NCBI GenBank assembly: GCA_937921035.1
Contig: CALEUL010000039.1
Span: forward strand, 1 to 64,000
DNA: 64,000 nt
From: an uncultured Porphyromonadaceae bacterium
GTDB taxonomy: Bacteria; Bacteroidota; Bacteroidia; Bacteroidales; Muribaculaceae
Reading direction: 5' to 3'
The position numbers and the translations under genes are program-made. Below are positions 25,777 through 34,998 of the stretch, in pieces. Position 1 is the first letter of the stretch, and each line of letters starts with the position of its first letter. The notes beneath the pieces are model-generated. The model saw nothing but the letters and a program-made list of their open reading frames with translations. It searched no databases and had not been told where the DNA came from.

Positions 25777-27762
25777 TTATGCCTTGGCTTTGCGCGAAGC
25801 GAAATACAGGAAGGCTATAAGTGCTGCGTAAGCAACCAGACCGAGAATCTGAGGCGTGAATTCGCCGCCGTTTGTGGGCACGGAAGCGCCGCAGAAAATA
25901 GTGATTGCTGCGAAAACGCCGAAGAGCGCGCCGCCGGCGATAAGACCGGAAGCGATGAGGGTGCCGCGGTCGGTACGGGCCTTGCATACGGCGCTGTCCT
26001 TTGAGCTGTGGCCTACGAACCACGAAACGAGGCCGCCCACAAGCATGGGAGTGTTGAGGTGCAGAGGCAGGAACATACCCAGGCAGAATGCCAGCGCGGG
26101 AACACCGAGCCAGTTGAGGATAAGAGCAAGCACAGCGCCGATAATGTAGAGTGTCCAGGGAGTGGAACCGCCCATCATCATGGGTTCTATTACCTTTGCC
26201 ATAGCGTTGGCCTGGGGAGCTGCGAGAGCCTCGGGGCCGCTGAAGCCGTAAACGTTGTTGAGCATCAGCATCACGCCGCCTACGGTAGCAGCCGAAACAA
26301 GAGTGCCGAGGAATTTCCAGGTCTCCTGCTTTTTGGGAGTGGAGCCAAGCCAGTAGCCGATTTTAAGGTCGGTTACAAAACCGCCGGCCATCGACAGGGC
26401 CGTGCAGACAACACCGCCGAGAACCATCGACGCAACGATGCCGGATGTTCCGCTGAGGCCGATTGCCACAAAGACACCGGATGCGATGATAAGCGTCATC
26501 AGAGTCATGCCGCTCACGGGGTTAGAGCCAACGATAGCGATTGCGTTGGCGGCAACTGTGGTAAAGAGGAACGCGATGACAGTAACCACCAGCCATGCTA
26601 CAAGCGCCTGCCAGAATGTGTGGATAACGCCGAACCAGAAGAACAGAAGCACGCCGATAAGCGCGATAGCAACGAAATAGGCGATGTGCTTCATGGAAAT
26701 ATCGGTTTGCCAGCGAACGGGCTTGCCGCCTGTCTGGGCACCGCGCAGCTCGCGCGAAGCGAGGCCGACAGCCTGACCGATGATGCTGCGAGATTTCACA
26801 ATACCGATAACACCGGCCATTGCGATACCGCCGATACCGATCATGCGGGCATATTCCGAGAAGATAGCCGACGGGCTCATGGCGGCTATCTCGGCCGAGC
26901 CATAGGTACCCATCAGAGGTATTACAAACCACCATACGAATATGGAGCCGGCAAAGATAACGAAGGCATATTTAAGACCAACGATGTAGCCCAGACCAAG
27001 AACGGCGGCGCCGGTGTTGCAGGAGAACACAAACTTGAACTTGTCGGCAATCGCCTGGCCCCAGGAATAGGCCGTCGTGGTAACGACCTCGCTCCACCAT
27101 CCGGCGGTAGCGACGATATAATCATAAATACCGCCTACAAGCGAGGCAAGCACCAGCACCTTGGCCTGTCCGCCGGTGCTCTCTGCGGAACCGTTGCCGC
27201 TTACAAGCACCTGTGTTGTCGCCGTTGCCTCGGGGAAAGGATATTTGCCGTGCATGTCCTTAACGAAATATTTGCGGAAAGGAATGAAGAACAGAATACC
27301 CAGGACGCCGCCAAAGAGCGAGCTAAGGAAGATCTCGAGGAAGTTAACGGTAATCTCGGGATGCGTACCCTGCAGGATGTACAGTGCCGGCAAGGTGAAG
27401 ATTGTACCTGCGACGATAACGCCGGAGCAGGCACCGATACTCTGGATAATTACATTCTGGCCGAGAGCGTTTTTCTTTTTCAGGCGCGAGGAAAGACCGA
27501 CGGCGATGATGGCGATAGGAATTGCCGCTTCGAACACCTGGCCTACCTTCAGACCAAGGTAGGCGGCCGCAGCGCTGAAGATGACAGCCAGTATAAGACC
27601 CGTAATCACTGAATAGGGTGTGGCCTCGGGATAATCGCGTGCGGGGTGCATTATGGGACGATACTCCTCGTCGGCACCCAACTCGGAGAACGCGTTCTCC
27701 GGGAGGTCGATGGGATCCACATCGGCGGGGTCCAACGTGTAGCCCTTTTCGTTCTGTTTCAT
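25777..27762 (-). CDS. OPT-family oligopeptide transporter
   Basis: The 661-residue protein has some fourteen or more membrane spans and the OPT family layout. A soluble N-terminus of about 50 residues is followed by SVITGLILAVIFSAAAAYLGLKVGQVFEAAIPIA, a glycine-rich family hallmark. PFPEATATTQVL and SNPVSGMTLMTLIIASG are further conserved parts. OPT proteins import oligopeptides or metal chelates with protons. It is encoded 20 bp downstream of the lytic transglycosylase, so it may salvage peptides, possibly including wall peptides; the latter is inference from position only. Confidence 0.92.
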   Translation of the reverse strand: MKQNEKGYTLDPADVDPIDLPENAFSELGADEEYRPIMHPARDYPEATPYSVITGLILAVIFSAAAAYLGLKVGQVFEAAIPIAIIAVGLSSRLKKKNALGQNVIIQSIGACSGVIVAGTIFTLPALYILQGTHPEITVNFLEIFLSSLFGGVLGILFFIPFRKYFVKDMHGKYPFPEATATTQVLVSGNGSAESTGGQAKVLVLASLVGGIYDYIVATAGWWSEVVTTTAYSWGQAIADKFKFVFSCNTGAAVLGLGYIVGLKYAFVIFAGSIFVWWFVIPLMGTYGSAEIAAMSPSAIFSEYARMIGIGGIAMAGVIGIVKSRSIIGQAVGLASRELRGAQTGGKPVRWQTDISMKHIAYFVAIALIGVLLFFWFGVIHTFWQALVAWLVVTVIAFLFTTVAANAIAIVGSNPVSGMTLMTLIIASGVFVAIGLSGTSGIVASMVLGGVVCTALSMAGGFVTDLKIGYWLGSTPKKQETWKFLGTLVSAATVGGVMLMLNNVYGFSGPEALAAPQANAMAKVIEPMMMGGSTPWTLYIIGAVLALILNWLGVPALAFCLGMFLPLHLNTPMLVGGLVSWFVGHSSKDSAVCKARTDRGTLIASGLIAGGALFGVFAAITIFCGASVPTNGGEFTPQILGLVAYAALIAFLYFASRKAKA

Positions 27763-27782
27763 TGAAAGGAATTATTTAATGA

Positions 27783-29513
27783 TTATTTCTGCGGAATTTT
27801 CAGCGTCTGGCCAATATCGATTCTGTCGCCGGAGATGCCGTTTGCCTTGCGGAGGGCGCTGACGGTGGTTCCGTAGCGGCGGGCAATCTTGTCGAGGCTT
27901 TCGCCTTTGCGCACCTTGTGGGTAACGGGAGCCTGCTGTTTTTTCTTGGCGGCAGTGTTGTCAGCCTTTTTCTTAGTCTTGCTTGCACTTGCAGAAGCCT
28001 TTTTCGTATCGGTCTTTGCGGGAGCGGCTTTCTTCGCAGTACTATCCGTTTGCGTCTTTTCGTTGCTGAAGGCCGATGCAACCTTCTGCTGTACGTCGTC
28101 GTCGACCGGCGAAATACTGTCGGGACCAACCACAATAGCGCTGTCGGCCACAACAACCTCTGTTGTGTCTATAGCCTTATCTGTATTCACATCCTGCGGA
28201 CGCTCTACAGGCGCAGGCTTATAGCGGCGCTGCACTGTCTTAATCTTAAGCTTAGTGCCTGTCTTAAGCCTTTTGCGCACCTTATTCAGCTTGCGGATGT
28301 CTGCGACGGTAACGCCGTATTTCTTGGCAATCTTGGCGATTGTCTCGCCCTTGCGCACCTTGTGATATACGATAACTTCCTCGTCGTAGTACTCGCCGCG
28401 GGCATCCGTACCCTTGATTTTTCCGCTCGCAGGTTCCACAATGCTCCGGCGGCTGTATTTGGCCGCATTGTGGTTAACGATTGAATCCTCGTTGGCCACG
28501 TACGCATATGCCTGCAACGACGGAAGCACAAGCGAATACGGGCGGATATCGCCAGGTATGATATCGGCGCGGAACTGCGGATTGAGCGCACGCAGTTCTT
28601 CCATAGGAATATCCATAACCTCGGAAATCTGCTCGAAGTGCACACGACGGTTTACATGCACAGTGTCAGTGATAAGGGGACGGCGTGCCAGAGCGGGCGA
28701 TATATCGTGCTCCTTATAATAGTTCATAATGTAATTTGCGGCGATGAACGACGGCACATAGTTGCGTGTTTCAGCTGGCAGGAAAGGATATATCTCCCAG
28801 AAATCATGCTTACCGTCGCCGGCACGGCGCAAGGCCTTGTTCACATTGCCGGGACCGCAGTTGTAGGCAGCTATCGCAAGCGACCAGTCGCCGAAAGTGT
28901 TGTACAGCTGCTTCAGGTAGCGCGCGCCAGCCTCGGAGGCCAGGAAAGGATCGCGACGCTGGTCCACCAGCGAGCTCACCTCCAGACCGAGGCTCTTGCC
29001 CGTAGCAGGCATAAACTGCCACAGACCAGCCGCACCTACGCGCGATACAGCCGTAGGCACAAGCGCCGATTCCACGACAGGAAGGTAACGCAGCTCCAGA
29101 GGCATGCCGTTACGCTCGAGGGCATCCTCGAAAATAGGCATATAGTACAGACTCAGGCCAAGCATGTTCTCCACAAGCTGACGCCGGCGGTTGGCATAGA
29201 AATTTATGGCATTGCGCACGGGGGTGTTCAGCGGCATCTCTATCACCGTCGGCAACTTGCCGAGGCGTTCCACAAGCACTTCATCGCTAAGTTCCTCGCC
29301 CTTGTAATCGTCGGCATCGTAATCCAGTGCGGTATAGTTTTTCAGATACCAGTCCTCCAACATCTTCTGCGTATCGGTCTCGAAACTCTGCGGCATAATC
29401 AGCGAAGGTTTCTGCGAAGCTTCGGAAACATCGCGCACCGAGTCGGCGTAGCTATATGTCGCCGCCGATGCAACGACGGCTGTAAAACAGATAAATTTAT
29501 ATAATGTGTTCAT
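27783..29513 (-). CDS. Membrane-bound lytic transglycosylase with two LysM domains (MltD-like)
   Basis: This 576-residue exported protein starts with a signal peptide (MNTLYKFICFTAVVASAATYSYA). The SLT domain spans about 110-290: catalytic Glu in LPVVESALVPTA, then GAAGLWQFMPATGKSLGL and IAAYNCGPGNVNKALRRAG. Two LysM domains follow (about 380-425 and 530-575), linked by a Lys/Ala/Thr-rich stretch. It cleaves peptidoglycan glycan chains to anhydro-muropeptides. In Bacteroidetes this gene commonly sits behind parA, parB and DUF5683, as here. Confidence 0.94.
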   Translation of the reverse strand: MNTLYKFICFTAVVASAATYSYADSVRDVSEASQKPSLIMPQSFETDTQKMLEDWYLKNYTALDYDADDYKGEELSDEVLVERLGKLPTVIEMPLNTPVRNAINFYANRRRQLVENMLGLSLYYMPIFEDALERNGMPLELRYLPVVESALVPTAVSRVGAAGLWQFMPATGKSLGLEVSSLVDQRRDPFLASEAGARYLKQLYNTFGDWSLAIAAYNCGPGNVNKALRRAGDGKHDFWEIYPFLPAETRNYVPSFIAANYIMNYYKEHDISPALARRPLITDTVHVNRRVHFEQISEVMDIPMEELRALNPQFRADIIPGDIRPYSLVLPSLQAYAYVANEDSIVNHNAAKYSRRSIVEPASGKIKGTDARGEYYDEEVIVYHKVRKGETIAKIAKKYGVTVADIRKLNKVRKRLKTGTKLKIKTVQRRYKPAPVERPQDVNTDKAIDTTEVVVADSAIVVGPDSISPVDDDVQQKVASAFSNEKTQTDSTAKKAAPAKTDTKKASASASKTKKKADNTAAKKKQQAPVTHKVRKGESLDKIARRYGTTVSALRKANGISGDRIDIGQTLKIPQK

Positions 29514-29529
29514 TTTGCGATAATAAGAT

Positions 29530-30315
29530 CTAAAAGTTCATTGCCCATACCAAGCCTATTGCCGGGGGCGACGAGAAGTCGTTGCGGAACACCGCCGGCG
29601 TGAGGTCCACGGATAGTTCGGGAGAAATGTCGAAATGCGACAGCGATGCATCCACATAGGCATCGACCATCGCCACAAGGTATACGCCAACCATCGCGAT
29701 AATACACAGGTCGCGGTTGCGGCGATAGAAATTCTTGCGGGACTGCAGCACGTTTGTAAGCCATGTCTTGTCCAGATCGGATTCCTGTGTGGTGGGCGGG
29801 AAAAAGTTCATGTACGACTTTGTGGACGGGTCGTTGTCCATAATGTCGCGGTACGCCTTTGTATAGTCGTTCAGCATGCCGTTGTTCCACGACGTAGCAT
29901 AAGCCAGACCCATATAGCCGCCGATAACAATGGGCAGTTTCCAGTAGCGCCTGTTGTAGAGCTGACCGAGACCGGGAAACAGAGCCGACATCCACACCGC
30001 CCTGTTGGGGTCGGGATTGAAAACCGAGTCCCGTTCCTCCCAGCGGTCGTAGGGCGATTCCTGCTCTATCTGCATCAGGGAGTCTACATCGGCGGCACCG
30101 CGCATCAGTTCGGAAGGCAGTGGAGCCACCTCAGCCGAGCCAAGCCTTACGACCACACTGTCCGGCGCATCTGCAATCGTATCGGTAACATTGTGGTGAG
30201 TGCGTTTCACGGGAAGCTGATTCTGTGCGGCGCACTCGACAGAAGCAAGTGCCACACATACAAAAACCAGCGCAGCAGCAATGCGGAATATGAAACGCCG
30301 AGAGCTATGCATCAT
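29530..30315 (-). CDS. DUF5683 envelope protein
   Basis: The 261-residue protein has a signal sequence (FRIAAALVFVCVALASVECAAQ). A central region NRAVWMSALFPGLGQLYNRRYWKLPIVIGG is the DUF5683 hallmark, followed by two membrane-associated segments and a beta-like tail. No enzymatic function is known. The family is conserved in Bacteroidetes between parB and mltD homologues, suggesting an envelope role linked to growth or division. Its ATG overlaps the parB stop by 4 bp, implying coupled translation. Confidence 0.9.
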   Translation of the reverse strand: MMHSSRRFIFRIAAALVFVCVALASVECAAQNQLPVKRTHHNVTDTIADAPDSVVVRLGSAEVAPLPSELMRGAADVDSLMQIEQESPYDRWEERDSVFNPDPNRAVWMSALFPGLGQLYNRRYWKLPIVIGGYMGLAYATSWNNGMLNDYTKAYRDIMDNDPSTKSYMNFFPPTTQESDLDKTWLTNVLQSRKNFYRRNRDLCIIAMVGVYLVAMVDAYVDASLSHFDISPELSVDLTPAVFRNDFSSPPAIGLVWAMNF

Positions 30316-31187
30316 TTTGTCTGGAGGGAGTCGAAAAGTTCAATAAGCCTCTGAAGCTCATATTCATCTTTGAACTTGAACGAAATGCTGCCGCTGCCTT
30401 TGGCACTGCACGTAAGCTTTACAGGAGCGTGGAACACACGCTGCAACTGCGTCTGTAGCGTCTCAAGTTCGGTGTCGCGCGGCTTAGCCACGGGAGCTTT
30501 GGCTTTTTCGGAACGTTCCTGATACTGCTTTGCCAACTCCTCCACACGGCGTACAGAAAGTCCCTGCTTCAGAATTTCGTTGTACAGTTTCAACTGTAGT
30601 GCCGGGCTGTCGATAGTGAGCAATGCCCGCGCATGGCCCATGTCTACCTTCTTGTTCTGCAGACCTATCTGCACCTCGGCGGGCAGACGCAACAGGCGCA
30701 GGAAATTGGCGATTGTGGCTCGTTTTTTACCGATGCGCTCGCTCAGCCGTTCCTGCGTGAGACTGTACTGGTCTATTAATTTCTTGAAGGTGAGGGCAAT
30801 TTCTATCGCGTTGAGGTCCTCGCGCTGGATGTTCTCGATAAGAGCCATCTCGGTAAGCTCGGCCTCGTTGGCATTTCTTATATATGCGGGCACCGTCGCA
30901 AGACCTGCCATCAGGGCCGCGCGGTAGCGGCGTTCGCCGGCAATAATCTGATAACTTGTAGGGCCGTTCTTGCGTAGCGATAGCGGCTGGATTATACCCA
31001 GCTGACGTATGGACATCGCCAGTTCCTCGAGTGCCTCGTCATCGAAATTCGTTCGGGGCTGTTCGGGATTGGGAGATATAAGGTCCAGCGGAATCTCGTT
31101 GATAGCCGATGTGCCGCGGGCGGGTACATCGTCCATTGGTATCAGTGTGTCAAGGCCTCGGCCCAGTGCATTGCGTTTCACAGACAT
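30312..31187 (-). CDS. parB: Chromosome-partitioning protein ParB
   Basis: The 291-residue protein has the ParB/Spo0J layout. The N-terminal ParB/Srx domain (about 30-120) carries NPEQPRTNFDD and the CTP-binding box AGERRYRAA. The central helix-turn-helix region (LTQERLSERIGKKRATIANFLRLLRLP) binds parS. The C-terminus (about 240-291) serves dimerisation. It loads on parS sites near the replication origin and works with ParA in segregation. It lies 34 bp downstream of parA. No copy of the canonical parS palindrome TGTTTCACGTGAAACA was seen in the window; half-sites occur upstream of parA. Confidence 0.96.
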   Translation of the reverse strand: MSVKRNALGRGLDTLIPMDDVPARGTSAINEIPLDLISPNPEQPRTNFDDEALEELAMSIRQLGIIQPLSLRKNGPTSYQIIAGERRYRAALMAGLATVPAYIRNANEAELTEMALIENIQREDLNAIEIALTFKKLIDQYSLTQERLSERIGKKRATIANFLRLLRLPAEVQIGLQNKKVDMGHARALLTIDSPALQLKLYNEILKQGLSVRRVEELAKQYQERSEKAKAPVAKPRDTELETLQTQLQRVFHAPVKLTCSAKGSGSISFKFKDEYELQRLIELFDSLQTK

Positions 31188-31221
31188 GGGAATAGTATTT
31201 TAAAGTTTCTGCGCCACATGG

Positions 31222-32004
31222 TCAGTTTGCCTGACGGTGTCTGGAATTCTTGGAAATAAGTTCCTTAGCCAGCAGTATATGACTTGTGGAGCCTCGGCTC
31301 TCGCCATCGTATAGCAGAGCCGGCAGCCCGTGGCTCGGAGCCTCGCTAAGGCGGATGTTTCGCGGAATCACGGTATTGAACACCATGTCGGCAAAATGGC
31401 CTTTCAGCTCCTCGTAAATCTGGTTTGCCAGACGCAGGCGCGAATCGTACATCGTAAGAAGGAAACCTTCGATTTCCAGCGCCGGGTTAAGGCGCGATTT
31501 GATAATGCGTATGGTATTCAGCAGCTTGCTGATTCCCTCAAGGGCAAAATACTCGGCCTGCACGGGTATAATCACCGAATCGGCGGCAGTGAGGGCATTC
31601 ACGGTAATCAGACCCAACGACGGCGAGCAGTCGATAATTATAAAATCGTATTTGTCCTTTACAGGTGCCAGAAGATCGGCAAGTACTTTCTCGCGGTTCG
31701 GTTTGGAGATAAGTTCTATCTCGGCACCGGCAAGATCGATACGCGAACCCACCAGAAAGAGGTTTTCCATGCACGTGGGCACCTCCGAGCCGTCCAGCGG
31801 ATAATTGTCGACCATACACTCGTAGATAGACGAAGACATCGTACGGGGGTCTATTCCATAACCGGACGTGGCGTTGGCCTGTGGATCAGCGTCGATGATA
31901 AGTACTTTTTTGCCTTCGGCAGCAAGGGAGGCCGAGAGATTGATTGTGGTTGTGGTTTTACCCACGCCTCCCTTCTGATTGGCTATTGCTATGATTTTTC
32001 CCAT
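31222..32004 (-). CDS. parA: Chromosome-partitioning ATPase ParA
   Basis: Starting at MGKIIAIANQKGGVGKTT the protein has 260 residues, normal for chromosomal ParA (Soj). The deviant Walker A KGGVGKTT lies at the N-terminus; Walker A' IIDADPQANAT and Walker B IIDCSPSLG follow. It forms ATP-dependent gradients on the nucleoid that move ParB-parS complexes. A longer in-frame reading up to 32283 crosses the promoter and has no homology, so the internal ATG is chosen. It is the first gene of the six-gene minus-strand run down to the MATE transporter. Confidence 0.97.
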   Translation of the reverse strand: MGKIIAIANQKGGVGKTTTTINLSASLAAEGKKVLIIDADPQANATSGYGIDPRTMSSSIYECMVDNYPLDGSEVPTCMENLFLVGSRIDLAGAEIELISKPNREKVLADLLAPVKDKYDFIIIDCSPSLGLITVNALTAADSVIIPVQAEYFALEGISKLLNTIRIIKSRLNPALEIEGFLLTMYDSRLRLANQIYEELKGHFADMVFNTVIPRNIRLSEAPSHGLPALLYDGESRGSTSHILLAKELISKNSRHRQAN

Positions 32005-32032
32005 AGAATAAGCTTGTGAGAGATTGTATTTG

Positions 32033-32078
32033 CAAAGGTATATATTGTTCGTGAAACACACAAATTTTGTTTCACGAA
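32033..32078 (-). promoter_or_regulatory. parA promoter with flanking inverted-repeat operator
   Basis: On the minus strand the -7 box TACCTTTG is at 32033-32040 and the -33 TTTG at 32061-32064, spaced by 20 bp. A perfect 10-bp inverted repeat, TTCGTGAAAC (32048-32057) and GTTTCACGAA (32069-32078), brackets the -33 box. The half-sites share GTTTCACG with the parS consensus. This fits an autoregulatory operator for ParA or ParB. Confidence 0.75.
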
Positions 32079-32217
32079 AACAACGAAGATGTTCATAACT
32101 CGCTTTTTTGTTAATAACATTCCACTTATTTTCCCGTACTTGCAAAAAAATAGGATTTTTTGGCTTTTTATGACACATTATTATTGCCGGAATCTTCGTC
32201 ATAAAGCGAAAAAGCGT

Positions 32218-32225
32218 TACCTTTG
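32218..32225 (+). promoter_or_regulatory. Promoter -7 box of the glucanotransferase gene
   Basis: TACCTTTG matches the -7 consensus and is 68 bp upstream of the ATG at 32293. It supports that start over a longer in-frame reading beginning near 32089, which would include the divergent parA promoter region. Confidence 0.6.
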
Positions 32226-32292
32226 TGTGAAATTTAGAAAGCCTGTGCCGTTTTGCGCGGCCAAAGTCTCTTATATCATACAAAAACGCTCT

Positions 32293-34965
32293 ATGAAGCT
32301 AACACTCAATATCGACTACCGCACCAACTGGGGAGAATCCGTATATGTTACCGGCAACATCCCTGCTCTTGGCAACGGCGACTATGCCAAAGCCCCTGTC
32401 CTGACTGTAAAAGGCAATTCCGACTGGTCTATAACACTGGACATTCCGGACAGCATAAAAGAATTCACCTACCATTACTTCGTACGCAACGAAGCAGGTG
32501 CCGTAAAGGACGAATGGGGACACTACAACCATTTCCTCACCGGCAAAGCTCCCGCAACCACCGTCTATGACCGCTGGCAGGACCAGCCTTTCGACAAGCC
32601 ATATTATTCGTCGGCCATCACAAACTGTATCTGCGGACGCAAATACCGTAACTCGCAGGTGGAGCCTTGCGCCGGAGCGATAACCTTCGGGGTTTCCGCT
32701 CCTATGGTAAGCCCCGACCGGATAGTTGCGATAGCCGGCGAGGGTGAGGCTCTCGGAAACTGGGACCCCGCTAAAGCTGTGCGTATGAGCGATGCCGAGT
32801 TCCCGCTGTGGAAAGCTAACGTTCCCGCCGCAGGTATCTCTGCCGGCACACAGTACAAGTTCCTGCTTTTAGAGAAAGAGACTGGCAAAGTGGTGTCGTG
32901 GGAAGGCGGCGAGAACCGCCGTGTGGAAATCTCTCCGAAACCGGACGAGGCCACTGTAATAACAGGGATGCGCTTCATAAACATGCTCGACCTCTGGAAA
33001 GGCGCAGGCACGGCAATTCCGGTATTCTCGCTCCGCTCCAAGGACGATTGCGGCGTGGGCGACTTCATGGACATCATCAAACTGGTGGATTGGACCGTAT
33101 CCACCGGTCAGGACTTTATTCAGCTCCTGCCGGTAAACGACACCACCATGACACATACGTGGACCGACTCTTACCCCTACAACGCCAACAGCACCTTTGC
33201 CCTCCACCCGATGTACCTCCGTCTGAGCGAACTCGGCGTGCTGGCCGACAAAGAACGCATGAAATACTACGCAGACGAGGCCGACAAGCTGAACCAGCTT
33301 CCAGCCGTAGACTACGAGCGCGTAAACGAGATTAAGACATCGTATACCCACGAGATTTTCGCCCAGGAAGGTAAGAAAACAATCCAGAGCGCCGATTTCA
33401 AGGCTTTCGTAGAGAAAAACCGCCACTGGCTCGAACCATATGCCGCCTTCTGCGCCCTGCGCGACAGCTTCGGCACCCCCGAATTCTCCAAATGGAAAGA
33501 ATACAGCAAGTACAGCCCTGAGGTTCTCGCCAAAGTGCTGCGCGAGAGGCCCGAGGACATCAGCTTTGTAGAATATCAGCAGTATCATCTGGACAAGCAG
33601 ATGCGTAAGGTACATGAATACGCCACTTCCAAGGGCGTCGCACTCAAAGGCGACATACCAATCGGAATATCCCGCACAAGCGTCGATGCCTGGGTATATC
33701 CCGATTTGTTCTACATGGATTGCCAGGCAGGTGCTCCGCCGGACGATTTCTCCGTCCTTGGCCAGAACTGGGGCTTCCCCACTTACAATTGGGAAGTGAT
33801 GAACCGCGACGGCTTCGCATGGTGGAAAGCACGCTTCCGCAAAATGGCAGAATACTTCGACGCCTATCGCATCGACCATATCCTCGGATTCTTCCGCATA
33901 TGGCAAATTCCTATGGATGCCGTTCACGGCCTGCTGGGATATTTCAAGCCTGCCCTGCCCTACAGCGTGGAAGAAATGCGCTACAACTACGACTTCTGGA
34001 TTGATATCGACAAGCACACCAGACCGTACATTATGGAAAGCTTCCTCGGCGATTTCTTTGGCTCACACACCTCCGAAGCGATACGAGGCTACCTGAACAA
34101 GGACGGATACGGACGCTACGCCCTCAAACCGGAATTCGACACACAGCGAAAGATTGCCGACTATTTTGCCACCAAGCCGAAAAACGAAGAAAACCAGCGT
34201 CTGCTCGACGGTCTGATGGGCCTTGTGGAACAGGTACTCTTCATTGAGGACGGCGAAGAAAAAGGCAAATACCATCCGCGCATCTCCGCTCAGTTCTCCT
34301 ACACCTACCGCTCGCTCAACGACTACGAGCGTTGGTGCTTCGACCGTCTGTACAACGACTTCTTCTACCGTCGCCACAACGATTTCTGGTACGGCAAGGC
34401 AATGTGGAAACTTCCGCCTCTTATCAACAGCACAGACATGCTTGTGTGCGCCGAAGACCTCGGCATGATACCCGCATGCGTCCCCGCTGTGCTCGACAAT
34501 CTCGAAATTCTTTCGCTGGAGATTCAGCGCATGCCCAAGAATCCCGAAGAAGCTTTCGGAAACACATGGAACTATCCATACTATTCCGTATGCACAACTT
34601 CAACTCACGACATGCCTGGCATACGCCAGTGGTGGGAAGAAGACCGCGGCGCCACTCAGCGCTACTACAACGAAGTGCTGCACCAGCACGGTGAGGCTCC
34701 GTATTTCGCCGAGCCCTGGGTATGCGACCGCATCGTAGACCTGCATCTGCAGTCTCCTTCCATGCTGTGCATACTGCCCCTTCAGGACTGGCTGTCCATC
34801 GACGGATCCATGCGCCGCCAGAATCCGCGCGACGAACAGATTAACGTGCCCGCCAATTCGCGCCACTACTGGCGCTACCGCATGCACATAACCCTGGAAG
34901 ACCTTGCCGCAAACACTGAATTCAACCAATATCTTCTCTCCAAGATTCGCCACTCCGGACGATAG
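32293..34965 (+). CDS. 4-alpha-glucanotransferase, DPE2-like (GH77 with two CBM20 domains)
   Basis: From MKLTLNIDYRTNWGESVYV the protein has 890 residues. Two starch-binding CBM20 domains (about 1-110 and 130-230) precede a GH77 catalytic domain. The nucleophile Asp528 lies in YRIDH, the acid/base Glu721 in VCAEDLG, and Asp773 in TSTHDMPG. About 190 residues separate nucleophile and acid/base, far more than in Thermus amylomaltase, owing to an insertion also found in plant DPE2. Two CBM20s plus that insertion make it DPE2-like. It should transfer glucosyl or maltosyl units between maltodextrins and glucan in the cytoplasm; no signal peptide is seen. Confidence 0.93.
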   Translation: MKLTLNIDYRTNWGESVYVTGNIPALGNGDYAKAPVLTVKGNSDWSITLDIPDSIKEFTYHYFVRNEAGAVKDEWGHYNHFLTGKAPATTVYDRWQDQPFDKPYYSSAITNCICGRKYRNSQVEPCAGAITFGVSAPMVSPDRIVAIAGEGEALGNWDPAKAVRMSDAEFPLWKANVPAAGISAGTQYKFLLLEKETGKVVSWEGGENRRVEISPKPDEATVITGMRFINMLDLWKGAGTAIPVFSLRSKDDCGVGDFMDIIKLVDWTVSTGQDFIQLLPVNDTTMTHTWTDSYPYNANSTFALHPMYLRLSELGVLADKERMKYYADEADKLNQLPAVDYERVNEIKTSYTHEIFAQEGKKTIQSADFKAFVEKNRHWLEPYAAFCALRDSFGTPEFSKWKEYSKYSPEVLAKVLRERPEDISFVEYQQYHLDKQMRKVHEYATSKGVALKGDIPIGISRTSVDAWVYPDLFYMDCQAGAPPDDFSVLGQNWGFPTYNWEVMNRDGFAWWKARFRKMAEYFDAYRIDHILGFFRIWQIPMDAVHGLLGYFKPALPYSVEEMRYNYDFWIDIDKHTRPYIMESFLGDFFGSHTSEAIRGYLNKDGYGRYALKPEFDTQRKIADYFATKPKNEENQRLLDGLMGLVEQVLFIEDGEEKGKYHPRISAQFSYTYRSLNDYERWCFDRLYNDFFYRRHNDFWYGKAMWKLPPLINSTDMLVCAEDLGMIPACVPAVLDNLEILSLEIQRMPKNPEEAFGNTWNYPYYSVCTTSTHDMPGIRQWWEEDRGATQRYYNEVLHQHGEAPYFAEPWVCDRIVDLHLQSPSMLCILPLQDWLSIDGSMRRQNPRDEQINVPANSRHYWRYRMHITLEDLAANTEFNQYLLSKIRHSGR

Positions 34966-34998
34966 ACGGGCTTTGCCCGGCGGAGAAGATAACCGCAC

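Noticed and set aside
26008..27612. A 534-codon open frame on the plus strand opposite the OPT transporter gene
   Set aside because: It is rich in His, Asn, Glu and Gly without hydrophobic pattern or motif, and mirrors the strongly conserved OPT gene; an antisense artefact of codon bias.
31222..32283. A longer parA reading of 353 codons
   Set aside because: The extra N-terminal part spans the consensus parA promoter and operator, and normal ParA begins at MGKIIAIANQKGG.
32869..34017. A 382-codon minus-strand frame inside the glucanotransferase gene
   Set aside because: The GH77 gene on the plus strand carries intact catalytic motifs through this region; the opposite frame shows no recognisable family.
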